A stretch of 64,000 bases of DNA from Gaiellasilicea sp963765705 (GTDB lineage Bacteria; Actinomycetota; Thermoleophilia; Gaiellales; Gaiellaceae), in NCBI GenBank assembly GCA_963765705.1, contig CAVXXJ010000004.1:62001-126000 (forward strand). Direction: 5' to 3'. Each line of letters starts with the position of its first letter. The stretch's first letter is position 1. Position numbers and translations under genes: made by a program. Of the stretch, positions 9,112 to 17,436 are shown in pieces. The notes below the pieces were generated by a model that was not told the origin of the DNA, did no database searches, and saw nothing but the letters and a program-made list of their open reading frames with translations.

Positions 9112-9184
9112 TGGGCGGTGCAGGACTCGAACCTGCGACCCCCTGCGTGTAAAGCAGGTGCTCTACCAGCTGAGCTAACCGCCC
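9112..9184 (-). tRNA. tRNA-Val (anticodon UAC)
   Basis: 73 nt fold into a cloverleaf: acceptor GGGCGGT pairing with ACCGCCC plus discriminator A, D-arm with AGCTCAGCTGGTAGAGC, anticodon stem CCTGC around loop TTTACAC (anticodon TAC), and T-arm GGTTCGAGTCC. No encoded CCA. Its 3' end faces the integrase pseudogene, suggesting past use as an integration target. Confidence 0.95.
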
Positions 9185-9190
9185 GTTCAG

Positions 9191-9263
9191 TGCCCCCAAC
9201 GGGATTCGAACCCGTGCAGCCACCTTGAAAGGGTGGTGACCTAGGCCGCTAGTCGATGGGGGC
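9191..9263 (-). tRNA. tRNA-Glu (anticodon UUC)
   Basis: 73 nt, 6 nt upstream of tRNA-Val on the same strand, probably one transcript. Acceptor GCCCCCA pairs with TGGGGGC, the anticodon stem CCACC/GGTGG encloses CTTTCAA (anticodon TTC), and the T-arm contains GGGTTCGAATCCC. No encoded CCA. Confidence 0.95.
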
Positions 9264-9328
9264 GGCCGAGGCAGGATAGCCTCGCCACCCGGTCGGCGTT
9301 TCCAGCGCGGCGCGTCGGTGGTCCGGCG

Positions 9329-9424
9329 CTAGCCCAGAACCGTGAGGACCATGATCGTGATCGCGAGGACCAGGCAGACGACCGACCACGCGACGACGCA
9401 GAACCAACCGAGTGAAATCTTCAT
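9329..9424 (-). CDS. 31-residue single-helix membrane peptide
   Basis: ATG at 9424 opens a 31-codon frame: a short MKISLGWF start followed by an almost uninterrupted hydrophobic stretch (VVAWSVVCLVLAITIMVL) and a stop. The composition is that of a small membrane peptide. There is no strong ribosome site, so it may be translated from a leaderless message or not at all. It lies divergent to the oxidase at 9501. No family recognised. Confidence 0.4.
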   Translation of the reverse strand: MKISLGWFCVVAWSVVCLVLAITIMVLTVLG

Positions 9425-9500
9425 TGCCTAAGTAGAGAGGCCCGCAAGCCGCAATTCCTTTCGTTCGAGTCGCGCTCTCGTTCGTGGCTAAAGTCGCGAA

Positions 9501-10916
9501 ATGCGCCCGAAACGCCTGCAGCCGCCTCTCCCGTCACGGCCTTCGTGGTGGCTCGAGGAAGCGCGCGCGCACCGGCCGACCGAGATCGCAGCGGCGCTCG
9601 AAGGAGAGCTCGACGTCGACGTCGCGATCGTCGGCGGCGGCTACACAGGGCTCTGGACCGCGCTCGCGCTCCACGAGCGCGACCCCTCGCTTCGCATCGC
9701 GCTGCTCGAGGCTCGCGAGATCGGCGAGGGGCCGAGCGGCCGCAACGGCGGCTTCCTGCACGGCTACTGGTCGTCGCTGCCGACGCTCCGCTCCGTGCTC
9801 GGAGACGGTGCGGCGCTGCAGCTCGCGCACGCGTCGGCCAGGATCGTGCCGGAGGTGCGTGCGTTCTGTGAGAGCCGGGGCGAGGACGTCTGGCTGCGCG
9901 AGGCTGGCCTGCTGCGGGTCTCCGCCGGCGAGTCCGAGGATGCCGGGGTCGAACGGGCGGTCGAGAGCGCTCGGGCGCTCGGTGTCGAGGAGGAGGCCCA
10001 GTTGCTCGACGGGCCCGCGCTGAAGCGGCGCTGCGACTCGCCGCGCTTTCGCAAGGCCGTCCACTTCCGGGACGGCGCGATCGTGCAGCCCGCCCGGCTG
10101 GCGCTCGCACTCAAGCGCGCCGTGCTCGACGCGGGGGTCGCGGTCTACGAGCAGACGGCGGTCACCGCCGTCGAGCCCGGCAGGCTTGAGACCCCGGGAG
10201 GCGTCGTTCGCGCCCGCGAGCTGGTGCTCGCGTTGAACGTGTGGGGCACGCGCTGGCCGCTCGGCGGCCGCCAGACGAACTTCGGCAGCGCGGTCGTGCT
10301 CACGGAGCCGGTACCGGAGCTGCTGGAGGAGATCGGCTGGACGGGCGGTGAGGCGATCACCGACGGACGAATGTTCCTGCACTACTTCCGGACGACGCCC
10401 GACGGACGTGTCCTCATGGGCAGTGGCTCGGGCCGGCTCGGGCTCGGCGCCCACGTCGGCCCCGGCATCCTCGACGACGTTCCCGCGCAGGCTCGCGCCG
10501 AGCGCGGTCTGCGTGAGCTGCTCCCCGCGCTCGCAGCCGCGCCGGTCGCGGCGCGGTGGAGCGGCCCGATCGACGTCTCCGCCGACAAGCTGCCGCGCTT
10601 CGAGACCCTGCCCGAGGCGCGGATCCACTACGGCGCCGGCTACTCCGGCAACGGCGTCGGGCCGAGCTGGCTCGGCGGGCAGATCCTAGCTTCGCTCGCT
10701 CTCGGCGCCTGGGACGAATGGACCGCGCTGCCGCTCGTCGACCGCCAGGCCCGGCGGCTGCCGCCCGAGCCGTTCCGCTACGCCGGAGGGAAGCTCGTGC
10801 GCTGGGGCACGCTCGCCGCCGAGGAGGCGGCCGCCGCGGGTCGGACGCCGCCGCTCGCGGCACGTGCCGCAGCGGCGATCCCGCGCCTGCTGCGGATGCC
10901 GATCGGCACCCGCTGA
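9501..10916 (+). CDS. FAD-dependent amine/amino-acid oxidase (DAO family)
   Basis: 471 residues. The FAD-binding Rossmann motif VAIVGGGYTGLWTALAL starts near residue 40, followed by the acidic strand end LLEAREIGEGPSGRNGG, where SGRNGG is typical of the DAO/gamma-glutamylputrescine oxidase branch. The C-terminal flavin segment IHYGAGYSGNGVGPSWLGG is also characteristic. These enzymes oxidise secondary or primary amines (glycine, sarcosine, polyamine conjugates) with release of H2O2. The substrate cannot be told from the sequence. The gene stands alone; the next gene begins 47 bp later. Confidence 0.85.
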   Translation: MRPKRLQPPLPSRPSWWLEEARAHRPTEIAAALEGELDVDVAIVGGGYTGLWTALALHERDPSLRIALLEAREIGEGPSGRNGGFLHGYWSSLPTLRSVLGDGAALQLAHASARIVPEVRAFCESRGEDVWLREAGLLRVSAGESEDAGVERAVESARALGVEEEAQLLDGPALKRRCDSPRFRKAVHFRDGAIVQPARLALALKRAVLDAGVAVYEQTAVTAVEPGRLETPGGVVRARELVLALNVWGTRWPLGGRQTNFGSAVVLTEPVPELLEEIGWTGGEAITDGRMFLHYFRTTPDGRVLMGSGSGRLGLGAHVGPGILDDVPAQARAERGLRELLPALAAAPVAARWSGPIDVSADKLPRFETLPEARIHYGAGYSGNGVGPSWLGGQILASLALGAWDEWTALPLVDRQARRLPPEPFRYAGGKLVRWGTLAAEEAAAAGRTPPLAARAAAAIPRLLRMPIGTR

Positions 10917-10962
10917 TCCAGCCCGTTGGTTCGGGGGCAGCGCTGCCGGGTACTCCGCCTGG

Positions 10963-11460
10963 GTGAGCGAACACGGCGATCGTTACTCGTTTCCTGACGC
11001 GACGGATCCGCCGTCTCCCGTGCAGAAGCCTTCGAGCTCCCTCCTCCCCGCGATCGCCGCAGGCCTCGTAGCCGCGCTCGTCGGCGGCATCGCCTGGGGC
11101 CTGATCGTGAAGATCAGCGACTACGAGATCGGCGTCGCCGCCTGGGGAATCGGCTTCCTCGCCGGGACCGCGGTCATGTTCGCAAGCCGTGGCGGCAAGG
11201 GGCAGCGCCTGCAGGTGATCGCTGTCGTTGCCGCCCTGCTCGGCATCCTGCTGGGCAAGTACCTCAGCTTCGCGTTCGCGCAGCAGTCGGTCGCCGACAA
11301 CATCGGCCTCGTCTCCGGCGACATGTTCACGCTCTTCCGCGAGAACCTGGACGTCGTGTTCGGCCTGTTCGACCTGCTCTGGGTGGGCTTCGCCGTCTTC
11401 ACCGCTTGGCGCATCCCGCAGGTGGACGTCGCCGAGCCGGCGGCCGCACCCGCGGAGTGA
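10963..11460 (+). CDS. Four-helix integral membrane protein
   Basis: 165 residues from a GTG at 10963, chosen because upstream codons overlap the end of the oxidase and look non-coding. After a polar N-terminus there are four hydrophobic helices (LLPAIAAGLVAALVGGIAWG; AAWGIGFLAGTAVMF; VIAVVAALLGILLGKYLSFA; VFGLFDLLWVGFAVFTAW) and an Ala/Pro-rich tail. It resembles uncharacterised actinobacterial membrane proteins; no function can be assigned. Confidence 0.7.
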   Translation: MSEHGDRYSFPDATDPPSPVQKPSSSLLPAIAAGLVAALVGGIAWGLIVKISDYEIGVAAWGIGFLAGTAVMFASRGGKGQRLQVIAVVAALLGILLGKYLSFAFAQQSVADNIGLVSGDMFTLFRENLDVVFGLFDLLWVGFAVFTAWRIPQVDVAEPAAAPAE

Positions 11461-11466
11461 TCCTCG

Positions 11467-11943
11467 TCAGATCCGGCAGGTAGCGCGGCCGTTCTTGACC
11501 AGGTACTGCTGGTGATATTCCTCGGCCGGCCAGAACGTGACCGCGGGAACGACCTCCGTTGCGATCGGCTCTGAGAACCGCGCCTGCGCACGCGCCTTGG
11601 ACTCCGCGGCGGCCTCGGCCTGCTCGGGCGAGTGGGTGAAGATCGCGGAGCGATACTGCGTGCCGACGTCCCAGCCCTGCCGGTTCACCTGGGTGGGGTC
11701 GTGGAGGCTCCAGAACCTGTCCACGAGCTCGCCGTAGGAGATCTCGCTCGGGTCGAATGTCACCTCGACGCCCTCGGCATGGCCCGTGCGGCCGCTGCAG
11801 ACGTCCTGGTAGGTCGGATTCTCGGTCTGCCCGCCGATGTAGCCGACCCTGGCGGCGGTGACCCCGGGCGTGTTCCGGAACTCGACCTCGACGCCCCAGA
11901 AGCAGCCCGCTGCGAACGTTGCGGTCTCGGTCGCGGCGCTCAC
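11467..11943 (-). CDS. msrA: Peptide methionine-S-sulfoxide reductase
   Basis: 158 residues from a GTG at 11943 that overlaps the msrB stop (GTGA). It carries the catalytic GCFWG motif (TFAAGCFWGVEVEF), then the family blocks GYIGGQTENPTYQDVCSGRTG, HAEGVEVTFDP, FWSLHDPTQVNRQGWDVG and TQYRSAIF. MsrA reduces the S-epimer of methionine sulfoxide in oxidised proteins, using thioredoxin. Coupled translation with msrB gives repair of both epimers from one message. Confidence 0.95.
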   Translation of the reverse strand: MSAATETATFAAGCFWGVEVEFRNTPGVTAARVGYIGGQTENPTYQDVCSGRTGHAEGVEVTFDPSEISYGELVDRFWSLHDPTQVNRQGWDVGTQYRSAIFTHSPEQAEAAAESKARAQARFSEPIATEVVPAVTFWPAEEYHQQYLVKNGRATCRI

Positions 11944-12338
11944 GAGCGCTGCTCCAGCTCGAGCGCGCACGAGTTGATGCAGAAGCGCTGCCCGGTCGGA
12001 GCCGGCCCGTCGGGGAAGACGTGCCCGAGGTGACCACCGCACGAGGCGCACATGACCTCGGTGCGAACCATCCCGTAGCTCGAGTCGGTCTCCGTGACGA
12101 CGCTGTCGAGGCTCGACGGCTCGACGAAGCTCGGCCAGCCGGAGCCGGAATCGAATTTCGCCTCGGAGCGGAAGAGCTCCGCGCCGCAGCCCGCGCAGCG
12201 GTAGACGCCGGCGTCCTTCGTGTCGTTGTACTTGCCGGTGAACGCGCGCTCCGTGCCCTTGCGCCGGAGGATCTCGTACTGCTCAGGGCTCAGCTCGGCG
12301 CGCCACTGCTCATCGGTCTTCTGAGTCTTCATCTCCAT
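11940..12338 (-). CDS. msrB: Peptide methionine-R-sulfoxide reductase
   Basis: 132 residues. Two CxxC zinc pairs (YRCAGCGAELF and MCASCGGHLGHVF) and the catalytic RFCINSCAL motif are present, with the family SGSGWPSF block between. MsrB reduces methionine-R-sulfoxide. The ATG at 12338 (MEMKTQK) is used; the ATG at 12332 is equally possible. First gene of the msrB-msrA operon; the upstream hemolysin III-like gene is on the same strand 14 bp away and may be cotranscribed. Confidence 0.95.
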   Translation of the reverse strand: MEMKTQKTDEQWRAELSPEQYEILRRKGTERAFTGKYNDTKDAGVYRCAGCGAELFRSEAKFDSGSGWPSFVEPSSLDSVVTETDSSYGMVRTEVMCASCGGHLGHVFPDGPAPTGQRFCINSCALELEQRS

Positions 12339-12352
12339 ACGAATACGGTAGC

Positions 12353-12997
12353 TCACGCCTCCGGCGCGACAAAGGCCGCGATCGCGATGAAGTGAACCGC
12401 GGCCGCCGCGATCACGAGCACGTGGAAGATCTCGTGGTACCCGAACGTGCCCGGAACGGGATTCGGCTTCCGGAGAGCGTAGGTCGCCGCTCCGAGCGTG
12501 TAGAGGCCACCGCCGGCGAAGACGAGCACGGTCGGCGCGACGCCGAGATCGAGCAGCTCCGGCACCGCGGCGACGCCGACCCAGCCGAGCGCGATGAACA
12601 CGAGCGCCGTCAGCCACTTGGGCGCGTCCACCCACGCGAGGTTGAGCACGAGCCCGGCCGCCGCGCCCGCCCAGACGACGACGAGGATCACGTCGCCGAT
12701 CCGGCCGTCGAACGCGAGCAGCGCGAACGGCGTGTACGTGCCGGCGATCAGGAGCAGGATCGTCGAGTGGTCGAGCCGGCGCATCCACGTGCGCACCCGC
12801 GTCGAGCGCCAGTTGACGCGGTGGTAGAGCGCGCTGACGCCGAACATCGCGGCGAGCGCGACCGCGTAGATCCACGTCGCGACGAGCTCCCGACCGGAGT
12901 CCGACAGCGCCACGAGCACCGCGCCGGCAACGATCGCGACGTAGAACGCGTACTGGTGGAAGACCCCGCGCAGGCGCGGCTTCAGCTCGACGTCCAT
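12353..12997 (-). CDS. Hemolysin III / PAQR-type membrane protein
   Basis: 214 residues with seven predicted helices. The family fingerprints are visible: FHQYAFYVAIVAG at the start, SALYHRVNW in helix 2, RRLDHSTILLLIAGTYTPF in the second conserved block, and FGYHEIFHVLVIAAAAVHF near the end; the Ser/His/His residues form the metal site in PAQR proteins. Bacterial members are linked to membrane stress and channel-like activity; the exact role is not settled. Confidence 0.9.
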   Translation of the reverse strand: MDVELKPRLRGVFHQYAFYVAIVAGAVLVALSDSGRELVATWIYAVALAAMFGVSALYHRVNWRSTRVRTWMRRLDHSTILLLIAGTYTPFALLAFDGRIGDVILVVVWAGAAAGLVLNLAWVDAPKWLTALVFIALGWVGVAAVPELLDLGVAPTVLVFAGGGLYTLGAATYALRKPNPVPGTFGYHEIFHVLVIAAAAVHFIAIAAFVAPEA

Positions 12998-13026
12998 GCC
13001 GGAATTGTGCCCTACACTCGGCGTGC

Positions 13027-13099
13027 GGGCCGTTAGCTCAGTTGGTAGAGCAGGGGACTTTTAATCCCAAGGTCGCTGGTTCGATCCCAGCACGGCCCA
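13027..13099 (+). tRNA. tRNA-Lys (anticodon UUU)
   Basis: 73 nt cloverleaf: acceptor GGGCCGT with ACGGCCC and discriminator A, D-arm TAGCTCAGTTGGTAGAGC, anticodon stem GGGGA around CTTTTAA (anticodon TTT), T-arm GGTTCGATCCC. No encoded CCA. Its 3' half (13057-13100) is repeated perfectly at 24018-24061, which marks it as an integration target. Confidence 0.96.
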
Positions 13100-13322
13100 T
13101 CGCATCCGAGAGGAACCGAGATTCAGAGCGGCAGGCGGCCCAGAGAATCCGAGAGATCACGAAGGCGTGCACCGCACAAAGAATCCCAAGGTCACGACCG
13201 GTACTCGAACGCGAAGAAGTGCTGAACCGACGGGAGCTACGCCGACCTCGTGCGACAGGGATGGCGTTTAGGTCAACACGGGGTCAACAACTGCACTTGC
13301 GGAGCGGCCCCCTCCGCGCACA
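13057..13322 (+). repeat. att-like direct repeat, copy 1 (tRNA-Lys 3' half plus downstream flank)
   Basis: The first 44 bp (13057-13100, inside tRNA-Lys) are identical to 24018-24061. The next ~220 bp are similar but diverged from 24062-24291, with conserved islands (ATCCGAGAGGAACCGAGA; AGAATCCCAAGGTCA) and a GTCAAC pair at 13272-13277 and 13283-13288. This is the size and position expected of an attachment site with arm-type flanking sequence. Confidence 0.8.
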
Positions 13323-13575
13323 CCAAAACGCCCGATTACGCCTACGGGCGAGCCCCTCGGTGGTAAGGGGGAAGACGGTTCGAGCGCCGAAGAGGGCTTC
13401 GAGCAAGCCCTGCGAATGGAACTTTCTGTTGTCTTCCCAGACGCCGCGCCAGAGTCTCGCGTAATCGATCCCAGCTCAATAAACGCGCAAGGGAGAGGGA
13501 GGAAACCTTGCGCCGACCTTAACCAGACCTACAAGACCCTTAAGATGCTCCGACGCGCCGCCGGTGCGTCGTGCC
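13100..13575. other. tRNA-Lys downstream region without genes
   Basis: 476 bp between tRNA-Lys and the secreted-protein gene. It holds the diverged flank of the att-like repeat and the paired GTCAAC motif. Short open frames here lack ribosome sites and conserved sequence; I see no gene. Confidence 0.6.
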
Positions 13576-14046
13576 TTACCGGACGAGCGCTCCGCTCGGG
13601 CGCACGACTAGCCAGGTGCCGCCGTGGGTCACGACGTTCTGGCACTTGACTTCGCCCGCCTTCTCGTGGGCGTAGTAGTAGAGCGGCCAGCCGTTGTAGG
13701 TCACCTGACGGCGGCCGTCACGCCTCCTGACCGTGCCGAGCAGCGACTGCTTGACCGCTGTGCCGGCCTTGAGCGTGCCCGTGGCGAAGTAGACGGGCCA
13801 CGCTGCCGCACAGTCCCCGTAGCACTGGCTCGGGCCGTTGCGCCTGTCGCGGGTGAAGCCGTAAAGCACACGTCCGTTGCCGGCGAAGAGGATCTTGCCG
13901 AACCGGGTCGTGCGCACCTTCAGCGTCAGCGACGGCGTCATCGCCTCGCGCGCGCGAACGCCGGAAGGCCCATCGCGCGTGATCGCGAACGCGGTGGTCG
14001 GAGCGATCACGGCGGTGAGGGCAACGAGAGCGAGCGTCTTCTTCAT
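13576..14046 (-). CDS. Secreted protein with two YxFxxD-type repeats
   Basis: 156 residues from ATG 14046, with GAGGAGG upstream. A signal peptide (MKKTLALVALTAVIAPTTAFA) is followed by the paired repeat of the COG4315 family: VLYGFTRDRRN with a SQCYGDCAAAWPVY block, and PLYYYAHEKAGE with a terminal GGTWLVVRPSG block. These are exported proteins of unknown function, common beside two-component systems in actinobacteria. Two Cys in SQCYGDC may form a disulfide. It diverges from the response regulator at 14225. Confidence 0.85.
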   Translation of the reverse strand: MKKTLALVALTAVIAPTTAFAITRDGPSGVRAREAMTPSLTLKVRTTRFGKILFAGNGRVLYGFTRDRRNGPSQCYGDCAAAWPVYFATGTLKAGTAVKQSLLGTVRRRDGRRQVTYNGWPLYYYAHEKAGEVKCQNVVTHGGTWLVVRPSGALVR

Positions 14047-14224
14047 CTGGGCCTCCTCGGGCAGCGGGTTCACACCTAGCTAATCATCGGACCGTCACGA
14101 AATCCTGACGCGCTGCTTAACGTTGGCTGAAATGTCGCTTGCGCCTCCTAAGTCGATCCGCTCGATCGTCACCCTAGGCGGCGAATTCACGCTTTCGTAA
14201 TCCGCGTCCGGTCACAATGGGTCC

Positions 14225-14902
14225 ATGACGAAGGTGCTAGTCGTGGACGACGAGCGCATCGTGCGCGAGATCGTCGTCCGCTATCTCGAACGCGACGGCT
14301 ACGCGACGCTCGAGGCGGAAGACGGCGAGATCGCGCGAGCGCTGCTCGAGCGTGACCAGCCCGACCTCGTCGTGCTGGACGTGATGCTGCCCGGCATGGA
14401 TGGATTGGAGCTCTGCCGCTGGATTCGCGCCCGCTCGGAGTTGCCGGTGATCCTGCTCACGGCGCGCGGCGAGGAGGCCGACCGGATCGTCGGGCTCGAG
14501 CTCGGCGCCGACGATTACGTGACGAAGCCGTTTTCGCCGCGAGAGCTCGCCGCGCGCGTCCGCACCGTGCTGCGCCGCGCGGGAAGTCCGGCGGCTGCCG
14601 AGGAGCGGCTCGCGTTCGACGGGCTCGAGCTCGACGCCGAGAGGCGCGAGGTGCGCAAGCAGGGCGTCGAGCTGAAGCTGACGGCGAAGGAGTTCGACCT
14701 GCTCTGGTTCCTCGCCAGCCACCCGCGCAAGGTCTTCTCCCGCGACCAGTTGATGAGCCGCGTCTGGGGCTACGAGGCTGCGCTCGACACGGGCACGGTC
14801 ACGGTCCACGTGCGTCGCCTCCGCGAGAAGATCGAGGACGCCCCATCGCGCCCGCGCTTCCTCCAGACGGTGTGGGGCGTCGGCTACCGGTTCGCGGCGT
14901 GA
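14225..14902 (+). CDS. OmpR/PhoP-type response regulator
   Basis: 225 residues. Receiver domain (residues 1-120) with the acidic pair VVDDE, phosphoacceptor Asp in LVVLDVMLPGMDG, conserved Thr in ILLTARGEE and Lys in DDYVTKPFSP. The winged-helix DNA-binding domain follows (ELKLTAKEFDLLWFLASHP, VTVHVRRLREKIE, TVWGVGYRF). It is coupled by GTGA overlap to the sensor kinase at 14899. The 178-bp divergent intergenic region shared with the secreted-protein gene is the likely target. Confidence 0.95.
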   Translation: MTKVLVVDDERIVREIVVRYLERDGYATLEAEDGEIARALLERDQPDLVVLDVMLPGMDGLELCRWIRARSELPVILLTARGEEADRIVGLELGADDYVTKPFSPRELAARVRTVLRRAGSPAAAEERLAFDGLELDAERREVRKQGVELKLTAKEFDLLWFLASHPRKVFSRDQLMSRVWGYEAALDTGTVTVHVRRLREKIEDAPSRPRFLQTVWGVGYRFAA

Positions 14903-15963
14903 TCGTCTTCCCGATCATCGTCGCGGTTTCGACGGTCGCCGTGGGCATCCTCGCGGCGTTCGCGTTGCGCGGGCTGCCGACGTTCCGCCTCCAGCTTGCG
15001 GCCTTCGGCCTGCTGGCCGCCGGCCTGCCGTTCAGCGCGGTTCTCCTCTCCGGTTTCGTCATGCTCGAGCCCAACTACCACCTTCCCGTCGTCGCGATCG
15101 GCGTCGGCTCAGGGCTGTCGGCGCTCGCCGCCGCGCTCGTCCTCGGCCGGCCTCTTCTGCGCGCGACCGAGCGCCTGCGCGCAGCCTCGACGACGTTCGC
15201 GAGCGGCGACCTCACCGCGCGAGCTTCAACGGCCGGTCCAGCCGAGCTCGCGGACGTGGCGGCGTCGTTCAACGACATGGCGAGCAACATCGCGCAGCTC
15301 TTCGACGCGCGGCGCGAGCTCGTGGCCTGGGCGAGTCACGACCTGCGCACGCCGCTTGCGAACATGCAGGCGATGCTCGAGGCCGTCGAGGACGGCCTCG
15401 CGGCACCAGAGGAGTACGTTCCTGCCTTGCGCGCGCAGGTGAAGGCGCTCGCGGTGCTCGTGGACGATCTCTTCGAGCTCGCGCGGATCGACAGCGGCTC
15501 TCTGACCCTCGAACTGCTCGACGCCGAGCTCGACGGGCTTGTGCGCTCGTGCCTGCGCGGCGTCGAGGCGGAAGCGCGCGCCCGTCACGTGTCGCTCGAC
15601 GCTCGGGTCGCGGAATCGGTCACCGCCCGCTGCGCACCCGACAAAGTCGAGCGTGTGCTGCTCAACCTGCTTGTCAACGCGCTCCGTCACACTCCGTCGG
15701 ACGGCTCGGTCGCCGTGCTCGTCGAGGAAACAGCGGACGAGGTGCGCGTGTCGGTCGAGGACACCGGCGAGGGGTTGTCGGCGGAGTCCCTGCGCCGGAT
15801 GTTCGAGCGCTTCTGGCGCGGCGACCCCGCCCGCTCAGCGCGCGGCGCCGGCCTCGGGCTCGCGATCGCGCGCGGCCTCGTCGAGGCCCACGGCGGCCGG
15901 ATTTGGGCCGAGAACCGGCCCGGCGGCGGCGCCCGCATCTCCTTCACCCTGCCAGCGGCCTGA
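14899..15963 (+). CDS. Sensor histidine kinase with HAMP domain
   Basis: 354 residues from a GTG that overlaps the regulator stop. Three to four hydrophobic segments in the first ~100 residues leave almost no extracytoplasmic sensor loop. A HAMP domain (about 100-155) leads to HisKA with the phosphorylated His in WASHDLRTPLANM and a HATPase domain with N box LLNLLVNALRHTP, EDTGEGLS and GAGLGLAIARGLVEAHGG. The short sensor suggests it reads membrane state or a partner protein, perhaps the divergently encoded secreted protein; that is inference. Confidence 0.93.
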   Translation: MIVFPIIVAVSTVAVGILAAFALRGLPTFRLQLAAFGLLAAGLPFSAVLLSGFVMLEPNYHLPVVAIGVGSGLSALAAALVLGRPLLRATERLRAASTTFASGDLTARASTAGPAELADVAASFNDMASNIAQLFDARRELVAWASHDLRTPLANMQAMLEAVEDGLAAPEEYVPALRAQVKALAVLVDDLFELARIDSGSLTLELLDAELDGLVRSCLRGVEAEARARHVSLDARVAESVTARCAPDKVERVLLNLLVNALRHTPSDGSVAVLVEETADEVRVSVEDTGEGLSAESLRRMFERFWRGDPARSARGAGLGLAIARGLVEAHGGRIWAENRPGGGARISFTLPAA

Positions 15964-15999
15964 CGTGACCCGCGCGAGCTGCCCGCAATCTTTCAGTGA

Positions 16000-16638
16000 A
16001 TGAAGCATCGCGCACGTCCGCTGATCTGGGCCGCGGCTGTCGGCTATCTCGTCGGCACTGCTCCGTCAGCCGCGATCTCCGCGCGTCTCGCCCCCGGCGG
16101 CTCGTTGGATCTTCGTTCGTCCGGCAGCGGTAACCCCGGCGGCCTGAACGCTCTGCGCCTGCTCGGACGCCGGGCCGGTGCGGCAGTGATCGTCGCGGAC
16201 GTCGGCAAGGGCGTCGCCGCGTGCGTCGTCGGGCGGCGACTCGCCGGCGACCGCGGCGCGCACGTGGCCGGGGTGGCAGCGGTTACGGGGCACTGCTTCC
16301 CGCTCTGGGCGCGATTCCGCGGCGGGAAGGGAGTCGCGACGAGCTTCGGGCAGTGTCTTTACACGTTTCCGGTCTTCGCCCCCATCGACGCTGCGGTTGC
16401 CGTCGGGGTGCACCGTACGCCCGGTCTTCGCCGCCCGGCTCTCGCCTCTGTGGCGGTGTCCTCGACGACCTGGCTGCTCGCGAGCTTCCTCTGGTGGCGC
16501 CGCGGCTGGCCAAACCTCTGGGGGCCGCGCCCGACCGCTGCGCTGCCGCTCGCCAACGCCGCCACGATCGCGATCATGGCCTCGCGGGCGAGACGAGCTC
16601 AGCGCGAGCGGCCGGACGGGTTCGGGCCGCGCCGATGA
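16000..16638 (+). CDS. plsY: Acyl-phosphate:glycerol-3-phosphate acyltransferase (PlsY-like)
   Basis: 212 residues, several membrane helices. The three PlsY signature loops are present: SGSGNPGGLNALRLLG, ADVGKGVAACVVGR and GHCFPLWARFRGGKGVATSFG. PlsY transfers an acyl group from acyl-phosphate to glycerol-3-phosphate, the first step of phospholipid synthesis. Pro-Gly-Gly-Leu in loop 1, where PGATN is usual, is a small deviation, and it could be a second, specialised copy. Coupled by ATGA overlap to a DegV protein that can carry fatty acids, which makes metabolic sense. Confidence 0.9.
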   Translation: MKHRARPLIWAAAVGYLVGTAPSAAISARLAPGGSLDLRSSGSGNPGGLNALRLLGRRAGAAVIVADVGKGVAACVVGRRLAGDRGAHVAGVAAVTGHCFPLWARFRGGKGVATSFGQCLYTFPVFAPIDAAVAVGVHRTPGLRRPALASVAVSSTTWLLASFLWWRRGWPNLWGPRPTAALPLANAATIAIMASRARRAQRERPDGFGPRR

Positions 16639-17432
16639 GCGCGACAGTCGTCTGCACGGACTCGAGCGCCCTTCTCACCGAGCACGACGTCACTCGGCTC
16701 GGCATCGAGGTCGTGCCGATCGCGGTCATGCTCGACGGGGAGCACGTGCCAGGGGATCTGGAAGTGGACGACTTCTACGCTCGCGTGTCCGCCGGAGCAC
16801 AGGCCGCGACGTCGCAGCCGAGCCCGGCGGACTTCGCCGCCGTGTACGAGGCGGCGGCCGAACGGGGAGCGCAGGGTGCGGTTTCGATTCATCTCGACGA
16901 GCGGGTCTCGGGCACGGCAGGCTCGGCCCGGCTCGCGGCCCGCGATGCGCCGATCCCGGTAACCATCGTCGCCGCCGAGACGGTGAGCTTCGGCGTCGGA
17001 GTCTGCGCTCGGACAGCCGCTGAGGCGCTCGCGGCCGGAGCGTCACAGGACGCTGCCGCAGACATCGCCCGCCGGCTCGGCTCGGTGGTGCAGAACGTGT
17101 TCGTCGCGCCGGGCGCGCCGGGTGGCCGCGTCTCCGATACGGCCGGGTGGGCGGTGGCGACGTTTGCGGCCGGGACAACGCGGGTGCTCTCAACCTGCCC
17201 GAGCCCCGCCGAGGCGGTCGAAGTGATGGTCGAGCACGTCCTCGGCAGCAGCCTGCAGATCCGCGTGGCGGTCGGTCATGCCGCAGCCGCGATCGAGCCC
17301 GCCGCAAACGACCTCGCCACCGCGCTCGCCGGCTCGGCCGCGGTATGCGTGCTCGAGCGCTACCGCGTAGGACCACCGGTCGGTGCGCACACGGGCGTGT
17401 CCAGCTTCGGCGCGTTCTGGTGGCAGGCGTAG
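16635..17432 (+). CDS. DegV-family fatty-acid-binding protein
   Basis: 265 residues starting at an ATG overlapping the plsY stop. Family blocks: TDSSALLTEHDVTRLGIEVVP near the start, TSQPSPADF in the lipid-pocket loop, and SGTAGSARLAA. DegV/FakB proteins bind a fatty acid for its kinase, so placement next to the acyltransferase suggests delivery of acyl groups to phospholipid synthesis. The C-terminal region carries the second domain with no oddities. Ends 4 bp before the convergent flavoprotein gene. Confidence 0.88.
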   Translation: MSATVVCTDSSALLTEHDVTRLGIEVVPIAVMLDGEHVPGDLEVDDFYARVSAGAQAATSQPSPADFAAVYEAAAERGAQGAVSIHLDERVSGTAGSARLAARDAPIPVTIVAAETVSFGVGVCARTAAEALAAGASQDAAADIARRLGSVVQNVFVAPGAPGGRVSDTAGWAVATFAAGTTRVLSTCPSPAEAVEVMVEHVLGSSLQIRVAVGHAAAAIEPAANDLATALAGSAAVCVLERYRVGPPVGAHTGVSSFGAFWWQA

Positions 17433-17436
17433 AGGG

